Source of the DNA: Vulcanimicrobiota bacterium | GTDB lineage: Bacteria > Vulcanimicrobiota > Vulcanimicrobiia > Vulcanimicrobiales > Vulcanimicrobiaceae | DNA length: 13,602 bases | NCBI GenBank assembly: GCA_030038335.1 | Contig: JASHPC010000002.1 | Span: forward strand, 1-13,602 | Direction of reading: 5' to 3' | Shown here: in pieces, positions 1 through 7,189 of the stretch | How the letters are laid out: each line of letters begins with the position of its first letter | How positions within the stretch are numbered: the stretch's first letter is position 1 | Translations under genes and position numbers: made by a program | The notes under the pieces: generated by a model | What the model saw: the letters and a program-made list of their open reading frames with translations, nothing else | Databases searched by the model: none | Told to the model about the DNA's origin: nothing

Positions 1-2
1 AA

Positions 3-899
3 TGGACGGCATTCCTCACGTCGGGCACGCTCGTTGCCGGGACGACGTCGAGGTATACGCTGAGCGGCGGCGCGTTCAATCCAGCGATCGCGCTGCAAGA
101 GGGTGAGACGCTCTGGTTGGGACTGTATACCGGCACGTACTCGGTGCCGTCTCCGACACCACCGCCGACGCCGACGCCGACGCCGCTGAACGCACTGAGC
201 AACGGCGACTTCGAAAGCGGTTCGCTGACACCGTGGTACGTCTGCTATGCGCAGCATCATCAGGTGGCCGAAGTCGATCCGAATCCGGTGAACTCTCCGA
301 GCGCGTACACGTCGCCGACTCCGGGTCCGGACACCGTGCCAACGACCGCCCCGTCACCGGATGACGTGACGATGCAGAACCAAACGCCGACCGGAGGCGC
401 GCACACCGGCTCGTGGGCTGCGGAAGTCGGTAGAAGTGAAGTCGTCCTGCGCGGAAAAGGCGCGGTCGGAATATGTCAGGACGTTACGGTTCCGGCCGTG
501 AGCCCGGAGTTGACGTTGTTCGTGCTCGAAGGTGGAAACTACGCGTACTACGATGCGTACGACTCCGAAGCCGACATCTTCGCGTACGGATCGTTTACGA
601 AGACGAACGGCACCATGGAAAGCACGACGCTACCGTCGGCCGTGCTCTTCTCCGAGAACAACTGTTACAACAACCTCAGCGCAGGAACCGGTAACAGCGC
701 TCAAGCCCCGTGCGCCATCGATGGCAGTGGCAACCCGAATCTCGCGCACGGAGGCGTATGGCGTGAAAAAGGACCGTACGACCTATCCGCCTACGCGGGC
801 ACGAAGGTTACGCTCTTCCTCGGAATATGGAACAGCTCGTCGAGCACGACGTACTACGACTACGCCTATTACGACGACATGCTCCTCACGTCGAACTAG
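3..899 (+). CDS. C-terminal part of a secreted PT-linker protein with a jelly-roll-like domain (5' truncated)
   Basis: The frame is open from the first bases of the window to a TAG at 897-899, so the gene starts outside. The TTG at 117 is an internal leucine. The visible part begins with a beta-rich stretch ending near LWLGLYTGTYSVP, then a PTPPPTPTPTP linker, then about 220 residues opening with NGDFESGSLTPWYV. That opening is typical of galactose-binding-like or CBM-type jelly rolls, where the NGDFE segment is the first strand. The domain is rich in Tyr, Asp, Ser and Thr (YAYYDAYDSE, YYDYAYYDD) and has four Cys that could form disulfides outside the cytoplasm. I see no transmembrane anchor, PEP-CTERM or LPXTG at the C-terminus. 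The likely role is an exported surface or carbohydrate-binding protein; the ligand is unknown. It converges on the next gene with only 6 bp between the two stop codons. Confidence 0.75.
   Translation, partial: WTAFLTSGTLVAGTTSRYTLSGGAFNPAIALQEGETLWLGLYTGTYSVPSPTPPPTPTPTPLNALSNGDFESGSLTPWYVCYAQHHQVAEVDPNPVNSPSAYTSPTPGPDTVPTTAPSPDDVTMQNQTPTGGAHTGSWAAEVGRSEVVLRGKGAVGICQDVTVPAVSPELTLFVLEGGNYAYYDAYDSEADIFAYGSFTKTNGTMESTTLPSAVLFSENNCYNNLSAGTGNSAQAPCAIDGSGNPNLAHGGVWREKGPYDLSAYAGTKVTLFLGIWNSSSSTTYYDYAYYDDMLLTSN
164..185 (+). repeat. 6-bp tandem repeat GCCGAC, about 3.7 copies
   Basis: GCCGAC is repeated three times plus GCCG. It codes for the Pro-Thr linker of the surrounding gene. Such hexamer tracts can change linker length in frame by slippage. 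Confidence 0.8.
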
Positions 900-905
900 A
901 GCCGG

Positions 906-1631
906 CTAGACGCCGTACGGGAACGCGTAGTTCGGTGGCGGCACCCTCTTGCCAACTTCGAGCGTGATGAGCTGGTGTGCGAGGAGAGGAATCGATCGCG
1001 GATCTCCTCTCCAGAGCATGCCGTTCACGTAAGCGGTAACGGGCCCTCGCTTTCCGGCGACGTCGTTCTGCGTGAGCGGCTGATTCCAAATATCGAAGAA
1101 CATGCCGAGCGTGAACGGACCGCCTCCGGGCGGCCCGAGAGCCGGCGCTTCGATGTGAATGATGCCGGTCGTGTCGTGCGTGTGAATCCAATACAGGCAT
1201 CCCTGTGGAGGAATCGGCGCAATTCCGATACCGGCGGGAACTTGCAGCTGACTCCCATTGACGAAGAGCGCGAGATGCGAGTGGATATGTAATACCGTCT
1301 GCTCCTGAGCGATGCACGTGATTCCGTCTACCGGTGCTCCGTCATGCGGATTTGCCTTTATCGGGTTTGGAAAGGCTGCTTTGCCGATCGCAACGCCGTT
1401 CACGAGTTGGATCGGCGTCGTCGTCTTTCCAGGCGCCGGAGTCGGCGTCGCGTTCGCCGCTGCAACCTGATTCTGCTGCAGCATATCGGGAAGCTTGAGA
1501 CCGAGCACTGCGAGAATCGCGACGACGATGATGACGGCGACGAGTATGAGGGGACCGCGATTCTTCTTCGGCGTCTGCGAGCCGCCGCGTGCCGCTTGGC
1601 GTCGCTGCGAACGAGAACTCGTTGGGGGCAC
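906..1631 (-). CDS. Membrane-anchored protein with HxHxH and HTHD motifs, function unknown
   Basis: This 241-aa protein has a basic N-terminus (residues 1-25), one hydrophobic segment at about 27-46 with no obvious cleavage site, a Pro/Thr/Ala linker (about 56-73) and an extracytoplasmic domain. The domain contains HIHSHL (His115, 117, 119), CLYWIHTHD (Cys145, His150, His152), IIHIEAP (His159) and FTLGMFFDIW. Alternating His on a strand suggests a metal site, but that is inference. I recognise the pattern as a widespread uncharacterised family in other environmental bacteria and know no assigned activity. The start is GTG, chosen because GAGG lies 7 nt upstream on the minus strand. It is the last gene of a minus-strand run, 41 bp after hldD, so it is probably co-transcribed with it. 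Confidence 0.85.
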   Translation of the reverse strand: MPPTSSRSQRRQAARGGSQTPKKNRGPLILVAVIIVVAILAVLGLKLPDMLQQNQVAAANATPTPAPGKTTTPIQLVNGVAIGKAAFPNPIKANPHDGAPVDGITCIAQEQTVLHIHSHLALFVNGSQLQVPAGIGIAPIPPQGCLYWIHTHDTTGIIHIEAPALGPPGGGPFTLGMFFDIWNQPLTQNDVAGKRGPVTAYVNGMLWRGDPRSIPLLAHQLITLEVGKRVPPPNYAFPYGV

Positions 1632-1672
1632 GAAAAAACCTCGTTAGGGAGAGAGGGACGACAGGGCTTCCG

Positions 1673-2695
1673 CTACGTGCGAGCCTTTGCCTCCAGCGGC
1701 ACGTCCTGTGGGTCGAGGGAGCGGCCCGGAACGAGATACTGCGTCACGTAGTCGACGACGGCGTCGTGCAGCGAGGTAATCGGCCTATCGTATCCGCTAT
1801 CTCGTAGACGCGCGGTCGAGGCGCACGTCGAGTACTGATACTTTCCACGGAGAGTCTCCGGCATTTCGATGAAGTCGACACGTTCCGGAACGCGCAGTGC
1901 TTCGAAGATCGGTCGCACGAGACTCAGCCACGTTTGCGCCAATCCGGAACCGACGTTGACGATCCCGGTCGTGCCCGCGGCTGCAAGATGTACCGTCATC
2001 TCGGCAGCATCCTTGACGTAAAGAAAATCGCGCCGCTGCTCGCCGTCGGCGAACTCGGGCCGATAGCTCTTAAAAAGCTTCACGCTGCCGCTCGAGCGAA
2101 TTTGCTCGTATGCCTTGAGCACGACGCTGCGCATCTCGCCCTTATGGTCTTCGTTCGGTCCGAAGATATTGAAGTACTTGATGCCGCAGCTGCGATCGAG
2201 AAGTCCCGTGCGCTTCGCGTAGAGATCGAACGCATGCTTTGAGAAGGCGTATGCGTTGAGCGGGCGGAGCGCGTGCGGATCGAGGGACTCGCTGAGGCTT
2301 TCTTCGAGAGAGCCGTACGTCGCGGCAGAAGATGCGTACACGAATCGAATGCCGGCTTCAGCGGCGTGATGCGCGAGCATCTTCGTGTAACCGTAGTTGT
2401 TGCGCATGAGGTATCCGGCGTCGCGCTCGGTCGTGGAAGAGCAGGCGCCGAGATGAACGATCGTGCGAATCCCGCTTTTCGAGGCGCCTTCATCGAGGAG
2501 CGACGCGAACGCGTCTGCATCCGCATAATCCGCGAATCGAAGAGGAACGAGGTGCCGCCACTTCTCGCTTTCGTCGAGGCGGTCGACGACGAGAACGTTG
2601 TCGATTCCGCGCCGATTGAGCGCCCAAATGACGGCGCTTCCAATGAGGCCGGCGCCACCGGTAACGGCGACTCGTCCGCGCGCGATATCGTGCAT
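1673..2695 (-). CDS. hldD: ADP-L-glycero-D-manno-heptose 6-epimerase
   Basis: This 340-aa short-chain dehydrogenase-type epimerase converts ADP-D-glycero- to ADP-L-glycero-beta-D-manno-heptose in the cytoplasm, the last step of heptose precursor synthesis for the LPS inner core. The Rossmann motif TGGAGLIGS is at 12-20. The catalytic YxxxK is Tyr149/Lys153, and SSAATYG at 122-128 carries the Ser/Thr element. Family-specific HldD signatures are all present: GACSSTTERD (83-92), NYGYTK, KYFNIFGPNEDHKGEMRS, and SYRPEFADGEQRRDFLYVKD. Length is close to usual (about 310-330) with a short C-terminal extension. The ATG is the best start, but the Shine-Dalgarno is weak. It lies 44 bp after the TonB receptor stop and 41 bp before the HxHxH gene. 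Its presence argues for a heptose-containing outer-membrane LPS. Confidence 0.95.
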   Translation of the reverse strand: MHDIARGRVAVTGGAGLIGSAVIWALNRRGIDNVLVVDRLDESEKWRHLVPLRFADYADADAFASLLDEGASKSGIRTIVHLGACSSTTERDAGYLMRNNYGYTKMLAHHAAEAGIRFVYASSAATYGSLEESLSESLDPHALRPLNAYAFSKHAFDLYAKRTGLLDRSCGIKYFNIFGPNEDHKGEMRSVVLKAYEQIRSSGSVKLFKSYRPEFADGEQRRDFLYVKDAAEMTVHLAAAGTTGIVNVGSGLAQTWLSLVRPIFEALRVPERVDFIEMPETLRGKYQYSTCASTARLRDSGYDRPITSLHDAVVDYVTQYLVPGRSLDPQDVPLEAKART

Positions 2696-2739
2696 GAGTC
2701 TTCACGCACGATATTCACGCGGACGATTGGGATTCCTCG

Positions 2740-5115
2740 CTAGAATGCCTCGGTAAGCCGCAAGAGCACCGAGCGGCCCGGCGCGATCTGCGTCGTGTTG
2801 AAGCCGTTGGCGATCTTGATGATGTACTGATGGTTCAGCAGATTGTCGAAGTCGATTCTCACGCCGAGGCCGTGATTTGCAGACCCGAAGAGATTGCGGC
2901 CGACCGACCCGTTGAAGGTGAGGTGCGAGGGAAGACGCCCCGAAAGCGTCGTCGTCGCGTTTTCGAACGCCACGGGATACCCGGTACCATAGTCGCCTTC
3001 GAGCGTTGCGTACCACTCGCGTGCCGCGCCGAAGCGAGACGTGTACCCGGCCGTCGACGCAACGGTTTGGTCGTGATCTTCGGGAGAGAGCAGCTCGGGC
3101 GACGTCAGCGGAACGCCTGGCGGATTTGGCGCGGGACCAAAGAGGAACGTCGATCCAGAGATGCCGCCCGCCTCCGACGACGAGACCGTCGTCGTCACGT
3201 ACCAGTAGTTTCCGTTCGGCATGCGGTCTTGTACGCGGAAGTCGATGCCTTCGTAGCGTCCGAGCGCATTGTTGAAGACGGCGAAGAGCGGCGTGTTCAG
3301 CAACTGCGTCGTGTCGAGCACGTTGATCACGTTACGTTCGTCGATGTCAACGTATCCCGTGATCTGCTGTGAGAACGTATGCTGCAACCCCATTTCAAAG
3401 AACGCGTCTCGTTCGGGCTGGAGGTTGTACACAGGAGCGGCCGCGCACTCGCCGCTTCCGGCGCCGAGGAGCGCACACGCTTGACGAACGTCCTCGAGTT
3501 GCGGCGCGGCGTAGAATCTGCCGTAGTAGACGTGCACGATGTTCTTTTCGTCCGCTCGCAGATTCACGCCGATTCGCGGCTCGAGCATGTCTCCGCCGAC
3601 GTACCCTGTCGAGTGATCGTAGCGAAGGCCGTACTGCACGGAGAGAATGGGAATCGGCGTCCACGTGTCCTCGGCGTACGCACCGAAGTTCGTGCCCGCT
3701 TGCGCCTGGGCCGTATAGATCGGGTAGTAGGGTGTCACGGGTGCATTCGTGGGATCGCAGTCGAAGTAGTAGCACGCGAACGTTTCGTTTGCGCTAAAGT
3801 CCTCGCGGTCGGCGTCGATGCCAACCTTCCACGCATGTGTTCCCGTCGCGCGGAAGTCGCTAATGCGGATCCCGGCATAGGACGCCAAACGATCTTGATC
3901 GAGTCCGACCATGTGGTCGACTACGCCGGTGATGGGATCGGGCTCCGTCGCGAGCACGTCGAGCGGAAGATCGCCGGCGTAGTCGATCTCCGTCATCCGG
4001 TACCACGGAATGATTTGAAAGACGCCGTTCCCATCTTTCGATGCGAGCGTGTAGTTCAAGCTGGAGAATCGATCGTACTCCCGTTGCACGTCGTCCGTGC
4101 CAGGAATGCTCACCTCCGGATCGACCGGATTGTTTGGATCCGTGTTGATGGGGATTTGGAACTGTGACAGTTGGTTACCATAGTCGAAGGAGACAGACGA
4201 TCGGGAATTGATTTGCGTGATCGTACGCAGAAACTGGTCGGACGAAGAGCTATTGTCGTTGATCGGCACGTACGTCGGTGCGTCGAGTCCATAGTTCGTG
4301 CGCTGCGAGTTGAGATCGAGGAAGACCTCGGTCGAGCCGAAGCGACTCGCGGTATTGAGCTCTCCCAGTGCTTGGCCGTAGTTGCCGAAGCCCTCCGTAA
4401 GCTCTCCGTACGTTCCTTCGGGGACGTCTTCGGCGCGATCCGTGATAATGTTGACAAGTGCGCCCATTCGCTGGCCGCCGTACTCCGCGGGAAAGTCTCC
4501 CGTGTAGACTTCCAGCGAGTCAATGTCCTTAGGATCGATGATCTGGGCGTAGTTCGAACTCGTTGCGAGAGGAAGCGGAGCCCCATCGATTTCGTACGTG
4601 ACGCCGTGAAATCCGAGAGCGACGGGCTCGTCGTACGAGAAGCGAACGATACCGGGTAGCGTCTCAATGATGCGGAAAAGGTTATCTTGCTCGGGTGACG
4701 CATCGATTTGCGATTTATCAATTTGGTTGACGGCAACCGGCGTTCCCGCGACGCCGGCACTCGCAACAATCGTCGCATGCGCGATTGCCTTGAGATGAGA
4801 TAGCGCCACCGCGACGTTGACGACGCTGTCGCTGGAGACGTTCAGCGAGACCTGACGGTCTTGAACGTCGTCATCGTGTGCGGTAAGCGTGTAATATCCG
4901 AACGGCACGTCGGAGAACGTGAAGTGGCCTTGCGCGTCGGTGCTGGTTGCGTAGAGCGAACCTTCGCCGGTGAGCGTCACCCGTGCGCCGGCGGCAGGCT
5001 TGCCGTCGAGCGTGACCGTGCCACGGACGAGGCCGGTTGTCGCTGCGGCTGCGGCGCCGAACGTCGCGAGCCCGAAACAAAGCGCGGCCAAGAAAGCCGC
5101 AAGAACGCGGAACAT
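2740..5115 (-). CDS. TonB-dependent outer-membrane receptor with N-terminal carboxypeptidase-regulatory-like domain
   Basis: This is a 791-aa protein. Residues 1-24 form a Sec signal peptide ending in AAAA. Residues about 28-105 are a carboxypeptidase-regulatory-like Ig fold (VRGTVTLDGKPAAGARVTL, GHFTFSDVPFGYYTL). Residues about 125-227 are the plug (TLPGIVRF, YEIDGAPLPL, IDSLEVYTGDFPAEYGG, GALVNIITDR). The rest is the beta-barrel, ending in Phe (LLRLTEAF) as expected for BAM-dependent insertion. Two closely spaced Cys pairs, Cys448/Cys453 and Cys547/Cys557, sit in likely extracellular loops and could form disulfides. The substrate cannot be told from sequence; this subclass is often not siderophore-specific. 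The ATG has AGGGGG just upstream. It lies 49 bp after a His-rich membrane-protein gene and 44 bp before hldD, so it is probably in the same operon. Confidence 0.93.
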   Translation of the reverse strand: MFRVLAAFLAALCFGLATFGAAAAATTGLVRGTVTLDGKPAAGARVTLTGEGSLYATSTDAQGHFTFSDVPFGYYTLTAHDDDVQDRQVSLNVSSDSVVNVAVALSHLKAIAHATIVASAGVAGTPVAVNQIDKSQIDASPEQDNLFRIIETLPGIVRFSYDEPVALGFHGVTYEIDGAPLPLATSSNYAQIIDPKDIDSLEVYTGDFPAEYGGQRMGALVNIITDRAEDVPEGTYGELTEGFGNYGQALGELNTASRFGSTEVFLDLNSQRTNYGLDAPTYVPINDNSSSSDQFLRTITQINSRSSVSFDYGNQLSQFQIPINTDPNNPVDPEVSIPGTDDVQREYDRFSSLNYTLASKDGNGVFQIIPWYRMTEIDYAGDLPLDVLATEPDPITGVVDHMVGLDQDRLASYAGIRISDFRATGTHAWKVGIDADREDFSANETFACYYFDCDPTNAPVTPYYPIYTAQAQAGTNFGAYAEDTWTPIPILSVQYGLRYDHSTGYVGGDMLEPRIGVNLRADEKNIVHVYYGRFYAAPQLEDVRQACALLGAGSGECAAAPVYNLQPERDAFFEMGLQHTFSQQITGYVDIDERNVINVLDTTQLLNTPLFAVFNNALGRYEGIDFRVQDRMPNGNYWYVTTTVSSSEAGGISGSTFLFGPAPNPPGVPLTSPELLSPEDHDQTVASTAGYTSRFGAAREWYATLEGDYGTGYPVAFENATTTLSGRLPSHLTFNGSVGRNLFGSANHGLGVRIDFDNLLNHQYIIKIANGFNTTQIAPGRSVLLRLTEAF

Positions 5116-5158
5116 GATCCCCCTTGTATTGGAAAAGCGTGCGATCTAGGGTGCTGGA

Positions 5159-5174
5159 GCGCGCTTATGCGCGC
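5159..5174 (-). other. GC-rich hairpin spanning the stop codon between the membrane-protein and receptor genes
   Basis: GCGCGC and GCGCGC flank a 4-base loop that contains three bases of the stop codon. No U-tract follows on either strand, so it is not a classical terminator. It could slow ribosome release or act in mRNA processing, but it may also be chance in GC-rich DNA. Confidence 0.3.
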
Positions 5175-5719
5175 GCGATCGCAACCGGGGGAGGCCGAGC
5201 GTACCGCCGCTGCGCACGCAGCAGCGAACGCGAGAGCGGTGGGAAGAAGCGAAGGCGTTGAGGACGCTCGTGCGCGAGCTCGGCAAATGCAGTCGTACGA
5301 ATCGCGATGACGATTGCCGAGAGAAATGCGACGAGCGCGCGCGCGCAGACGAGAACGGACCATGCGGCAAACGCGAGCGCGGCAACGATAATGAGAGGCG
5401 CAACGGCCTCATGGTGCGGCTCGACGTGCTCTCCGAGGGCGAACCAAGCGGTCGCGCCGACGAGGACGGCCGGCCATGAGGGCATGAGGCTGCGTAGGCG
5501 CGCGCCGACGACGGTCCCGTCGGGAATGCTTCCAGCGCACGTCCACGCTACCGACACAGCGATAGCGAGAGCCACGAGCGCGGCCAGCGCCGCGCCGCCG
5601 AGAAGCGCGTCGTGATAGCCACCACCCATTGCATGGCCGCTGCCGTAAGCGGCAGTATGGGCGAGGACCGAAGCAAGCAAGCCAAGGATTGCCGCCCCGG
5701 GCAGGTCCCGAAGTCTCAT
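5165..5719 (-). CDS. His-rich four-TM membrane protein, function unknown
   Basis: This 184-aa protein has hydrophobic segments at about 7-24, 38-59, 81-97 and 106-141 (the last may be two helices), then a basic, Arg-rich cytosolic tail (about 149-184). The first inter-helix loop holds HTAAYGSGHAMGGGYHD (His21, 29, 36) and a later one holds GEHVEPHHE (His98, 102, 103). These His, with a Met, lie near membrane borders and could bind metal; that is inference. I chose the ATG at 5719 because hydrophobic sequence begins right after it and GGAG lies 3 nt upstream. A longer open frame extends to 6184, but its extra 155 residues are Ser/Arg-rich antisense translation of the neighbouring gene. It is the first gene of the minus-strand run that includes the TonB receptor. 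No family was recognised. Confidence 0.75.
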   Translation of the reverse strand: MRLRDLPGAAILGLLASVLAHTAAYGSGHAMGGGYHDALLGGAALAALVALAIAVSVAWTCAGSIPDGTVVGARLRSLMPSWPAVLVGATAWFALGEHVEPHHEAVAPLIIVAALAFAAWSVLVCARALVAFLSAIVIAIRTTAFAELAHERPQRLRFFPPLSRSLLRAQRRYARPPPVAIARA

Positions 5720-5770
5720 GCGCTCCGAAACTTTCTTCCACTGACAAGGGTTGGCCTTGAGCGGACGTCG

Positions 5771-5776
5771 TACAAT
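5771..5776 (+). promoter_or_regulatory. Candidate -10 element TACAAT for the 5832 gene
   Basis: TACAAT lies in the 112-bp divergent gap between the 5719 (-) and 5832 (+) genes, about 55 bp before the plus-strand ATG. No good -35 hexamer sits at 16-18 bp; the nearest TTGGCC is at 14 bp. I therefore rate it as weak. Confidence 0.35.
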
Positions 5777-5831
5777 CCCCGCCCTCCCCTTGCAGCCCGC
5801 CGTTTTCGGGGGATAGGCACCTTCAGAAATC

Positions 5832-6398
5832 ATGACAGCAACGAACGCGACCGCCCGGCTCCCCGTCGAGAACGCAGACACCGTTAGCCTCGTCTGCGCG
5901 CTGCTCGCGCGCTTTCCTGAGCTCTCGTCGATCCGTACGCATCCGGCCGAAGGGACGTTGCGGCTTACGTTCGCGGTGCGCCAGCGTCTCGATCGTTCCT
6001 CGCAGCGCGCGATTGCCGAGGCGGCCGAGGACCACGTTACGGCGTTCTTGCTTCTCGAGAATGCATCGCCGGAGCGGATCGGCGTCGAGTGCGAAGGCGA
6101 GCGTTCGATGAGCTTCGTCCACGTCACGCGCGACCTTGCCACGTTCTCGAAGGACGAGTTGGAGATGCTCTGCGCTCTCTTCAAGGCGCGCTTTAGCGAG
6201 ACGCTTGTCTGCAGCGCCCATGCCGACGACGGACTCGACGAAGACGAGGCAGCGCAGGACGATGCGGCTCTCTATGCGATCGAGGCCATGCGCGATCCAG
6301 CGCAAGCGAAGAATCTCGTCGGTTTCCGAGAAGAGAAGCACGTGCTGGTCTACTTCCTGAAGGCACAAAAGAAAGCGAAGGCACCGGCTCGCCGCTAG
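5832..6398 (+). CDS. Hypothetical 188-aa protein upstream of ymdB
   Basis: I do not recognise this family. It is soluble, with no signal peptide or transmembrane segment. Residues about 17-90 look like a mixed alpha/beta unit (NADTVSLVCALLARFPELSS, GTLRLTFAVRQRLD). An acidic region follows (DDGLDEDEAAQDDAA, about 130-144), then a basic Lys/Arg/Ala tail (LKAQKKAKAPARR) that could contact RNA or DNA. The ATG is the only reasonable start; the only purine-rich tract, GGGGGATAGG, is about 12-20 nt upstream, so initiation looks weak or leaderless-like. Its TAG stop lies only a few bases before the conserved beginning of the YmdB domain, which is in the -1 frame. The pair may be translationally coupled or joined. 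The context suggests a partner role in RNA or nucleotide metabolism, without proof. Confidence 0.75.
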   Translation: MTATNATARLPVENADTVSLVCALLARFPELSSIRTHPAEGTLRLTFAVRQRLDRSSQRAIAEAAEDHVTAFLLLENASPERIGVECEGERSMSFVHVTRDLATFSKDELEMLCALFKARFSETLVCSAHADDGLDEDEAAQDDAALYAIEAMRDPAQAKNLVGFREEKHVLVYFLKAQKKAKAPARR

Positions 6399-6403
6399 CA
6401 TCG

Positions 6404-7189
6404 CTCTCGTTTCTCATCGTCGGCGACGTCGTCGGATCTCCTGGGCGCGATACGCTCAAGCGTTGCGTCGCCTTGCTGCGCGATCAACACCACGTCGACG
6501 CCTGCATTGTGAACGGTGAGAACGTCGCCGGAGGCTTTGGGTTGACGGCGCAGACGGCACAAGAACTCTTCGAAACCGGCGTCGACTTCATTACGAGCGG
6601 AAACCACATTTTCGACAAGCGCGACTTCGGCGCGTATCTCGACGCATCCGACCGCGTGATCAGACCCGCAAACTACCCGCCCAGCGCGCCGGGCCACGGT
6701 TTCGGGACGTTCGTCGCCGGCGGCGTGACGGTCGGTGTGCTCAACCTCATGGGGCGCACGTTCATGCCGCCCGTCGACGACCCATTTCGCGCCGCAGACG
6801 AGGCGGTTGCATCACTGCGTGCGCAGACGAAGGTCATCATCGTCGACGTGCACGCGGAGGCGACGTCGGAAAAGCTCGCGCTCGGACGGTATCTCGACGG
6901 ACGCGTCTCGCTCGTCTACGGCACGCACACGCACGTCCAGACATCGGACGAGCAGATCCTGGCCGGCGGTACGGGATACATTAGTGATGTCGGCATGACC
7001 GGACCAACGGACGGTGTCATCGGCATGGAGCAAAAGGCGGTGCTCGACCGTTTCCTCACTGGATTCTCCGACCGCTTCTCGGTGCAGAAGACTGGACCAC
7101 GGCAGTTCTGCGGAATCGTCGCAACGGTCGACGTCGCGAGCGGCAACGCAACCGAGATCAAGCGACTCTTCCTACGTAATATTGCGTGA
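6404..7189 (+). CDS. ymdB: YmdB-type metallophosphoesterase (TIGR00282 family), start codon unclear
   Basis: Members of this family are binuclear-metal phosphodiesterases; Bacillus YmdB acts on 2',3'-cAMP. Metal motifs appear in order: GDVVGSPGRD (first metal Asp), NGENVAGGFG, TSGNHIFDK, DVHAEATSEK, GTHTHVQTSDEQIL. VGMTGPTDGVIGM follows, and the total length of about 260 residues fits the family. The problem is the start. Homology begins around SFLIVGDVVG (about 6407), but between the in-frame stop at 6194-6196 and a TTG at 6473 there is no ATG, GTG or TTG. Starting at 6473 would delete the GD motif and first strand. The alternatives are a rare ATC start at 6416, a -1 frameshift from the upstream gene near CAAAAGAAAG (6366-6375), or a base error. 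The start given here is set by homology only. Its stop overlaps the next GTG by 4 nt. Confidence 0.88.
   Translation, partial: LSFLIVGDVVGSPGRDTLKRCVALLRDQHHVDACIVNGENVAGGFGLTAQTAQELFETGVDFITSGNHIFDKRDFGAYLDASDRVIRPANYPPSAPGHGFGTFVAGGVTVGVLNLMGRTFMPPVDDPFRAADEAVASLRAQTKVIIVDVHAEATSEKLALGRYLDGRVSLVYGTHTHVQTSDEQILAGGTGYISDVGMTGPTDGVIGMEQKAVLDRFLTGFSDRFSVQKTGPRQFCGIVATVDVASGNATEIKRLFLRNIA

Noticed and set aside
3379..4167. 262-aa plus-strand frame inside the TonB receptor gene
   Set aside because: Antisense shadow in GC-rich DNA: no recognisable domain, while the opposite strand has a full receptor.
5720..6184. N-terminal extension of the His-rich membrane-protein frame (open to 6184)
   Set aside because: It is antisense to the 188-aa gene, Ser/Arg-rich without domain pattern, and the hydrophobic protein begins cleanly at the ATG at 5719.
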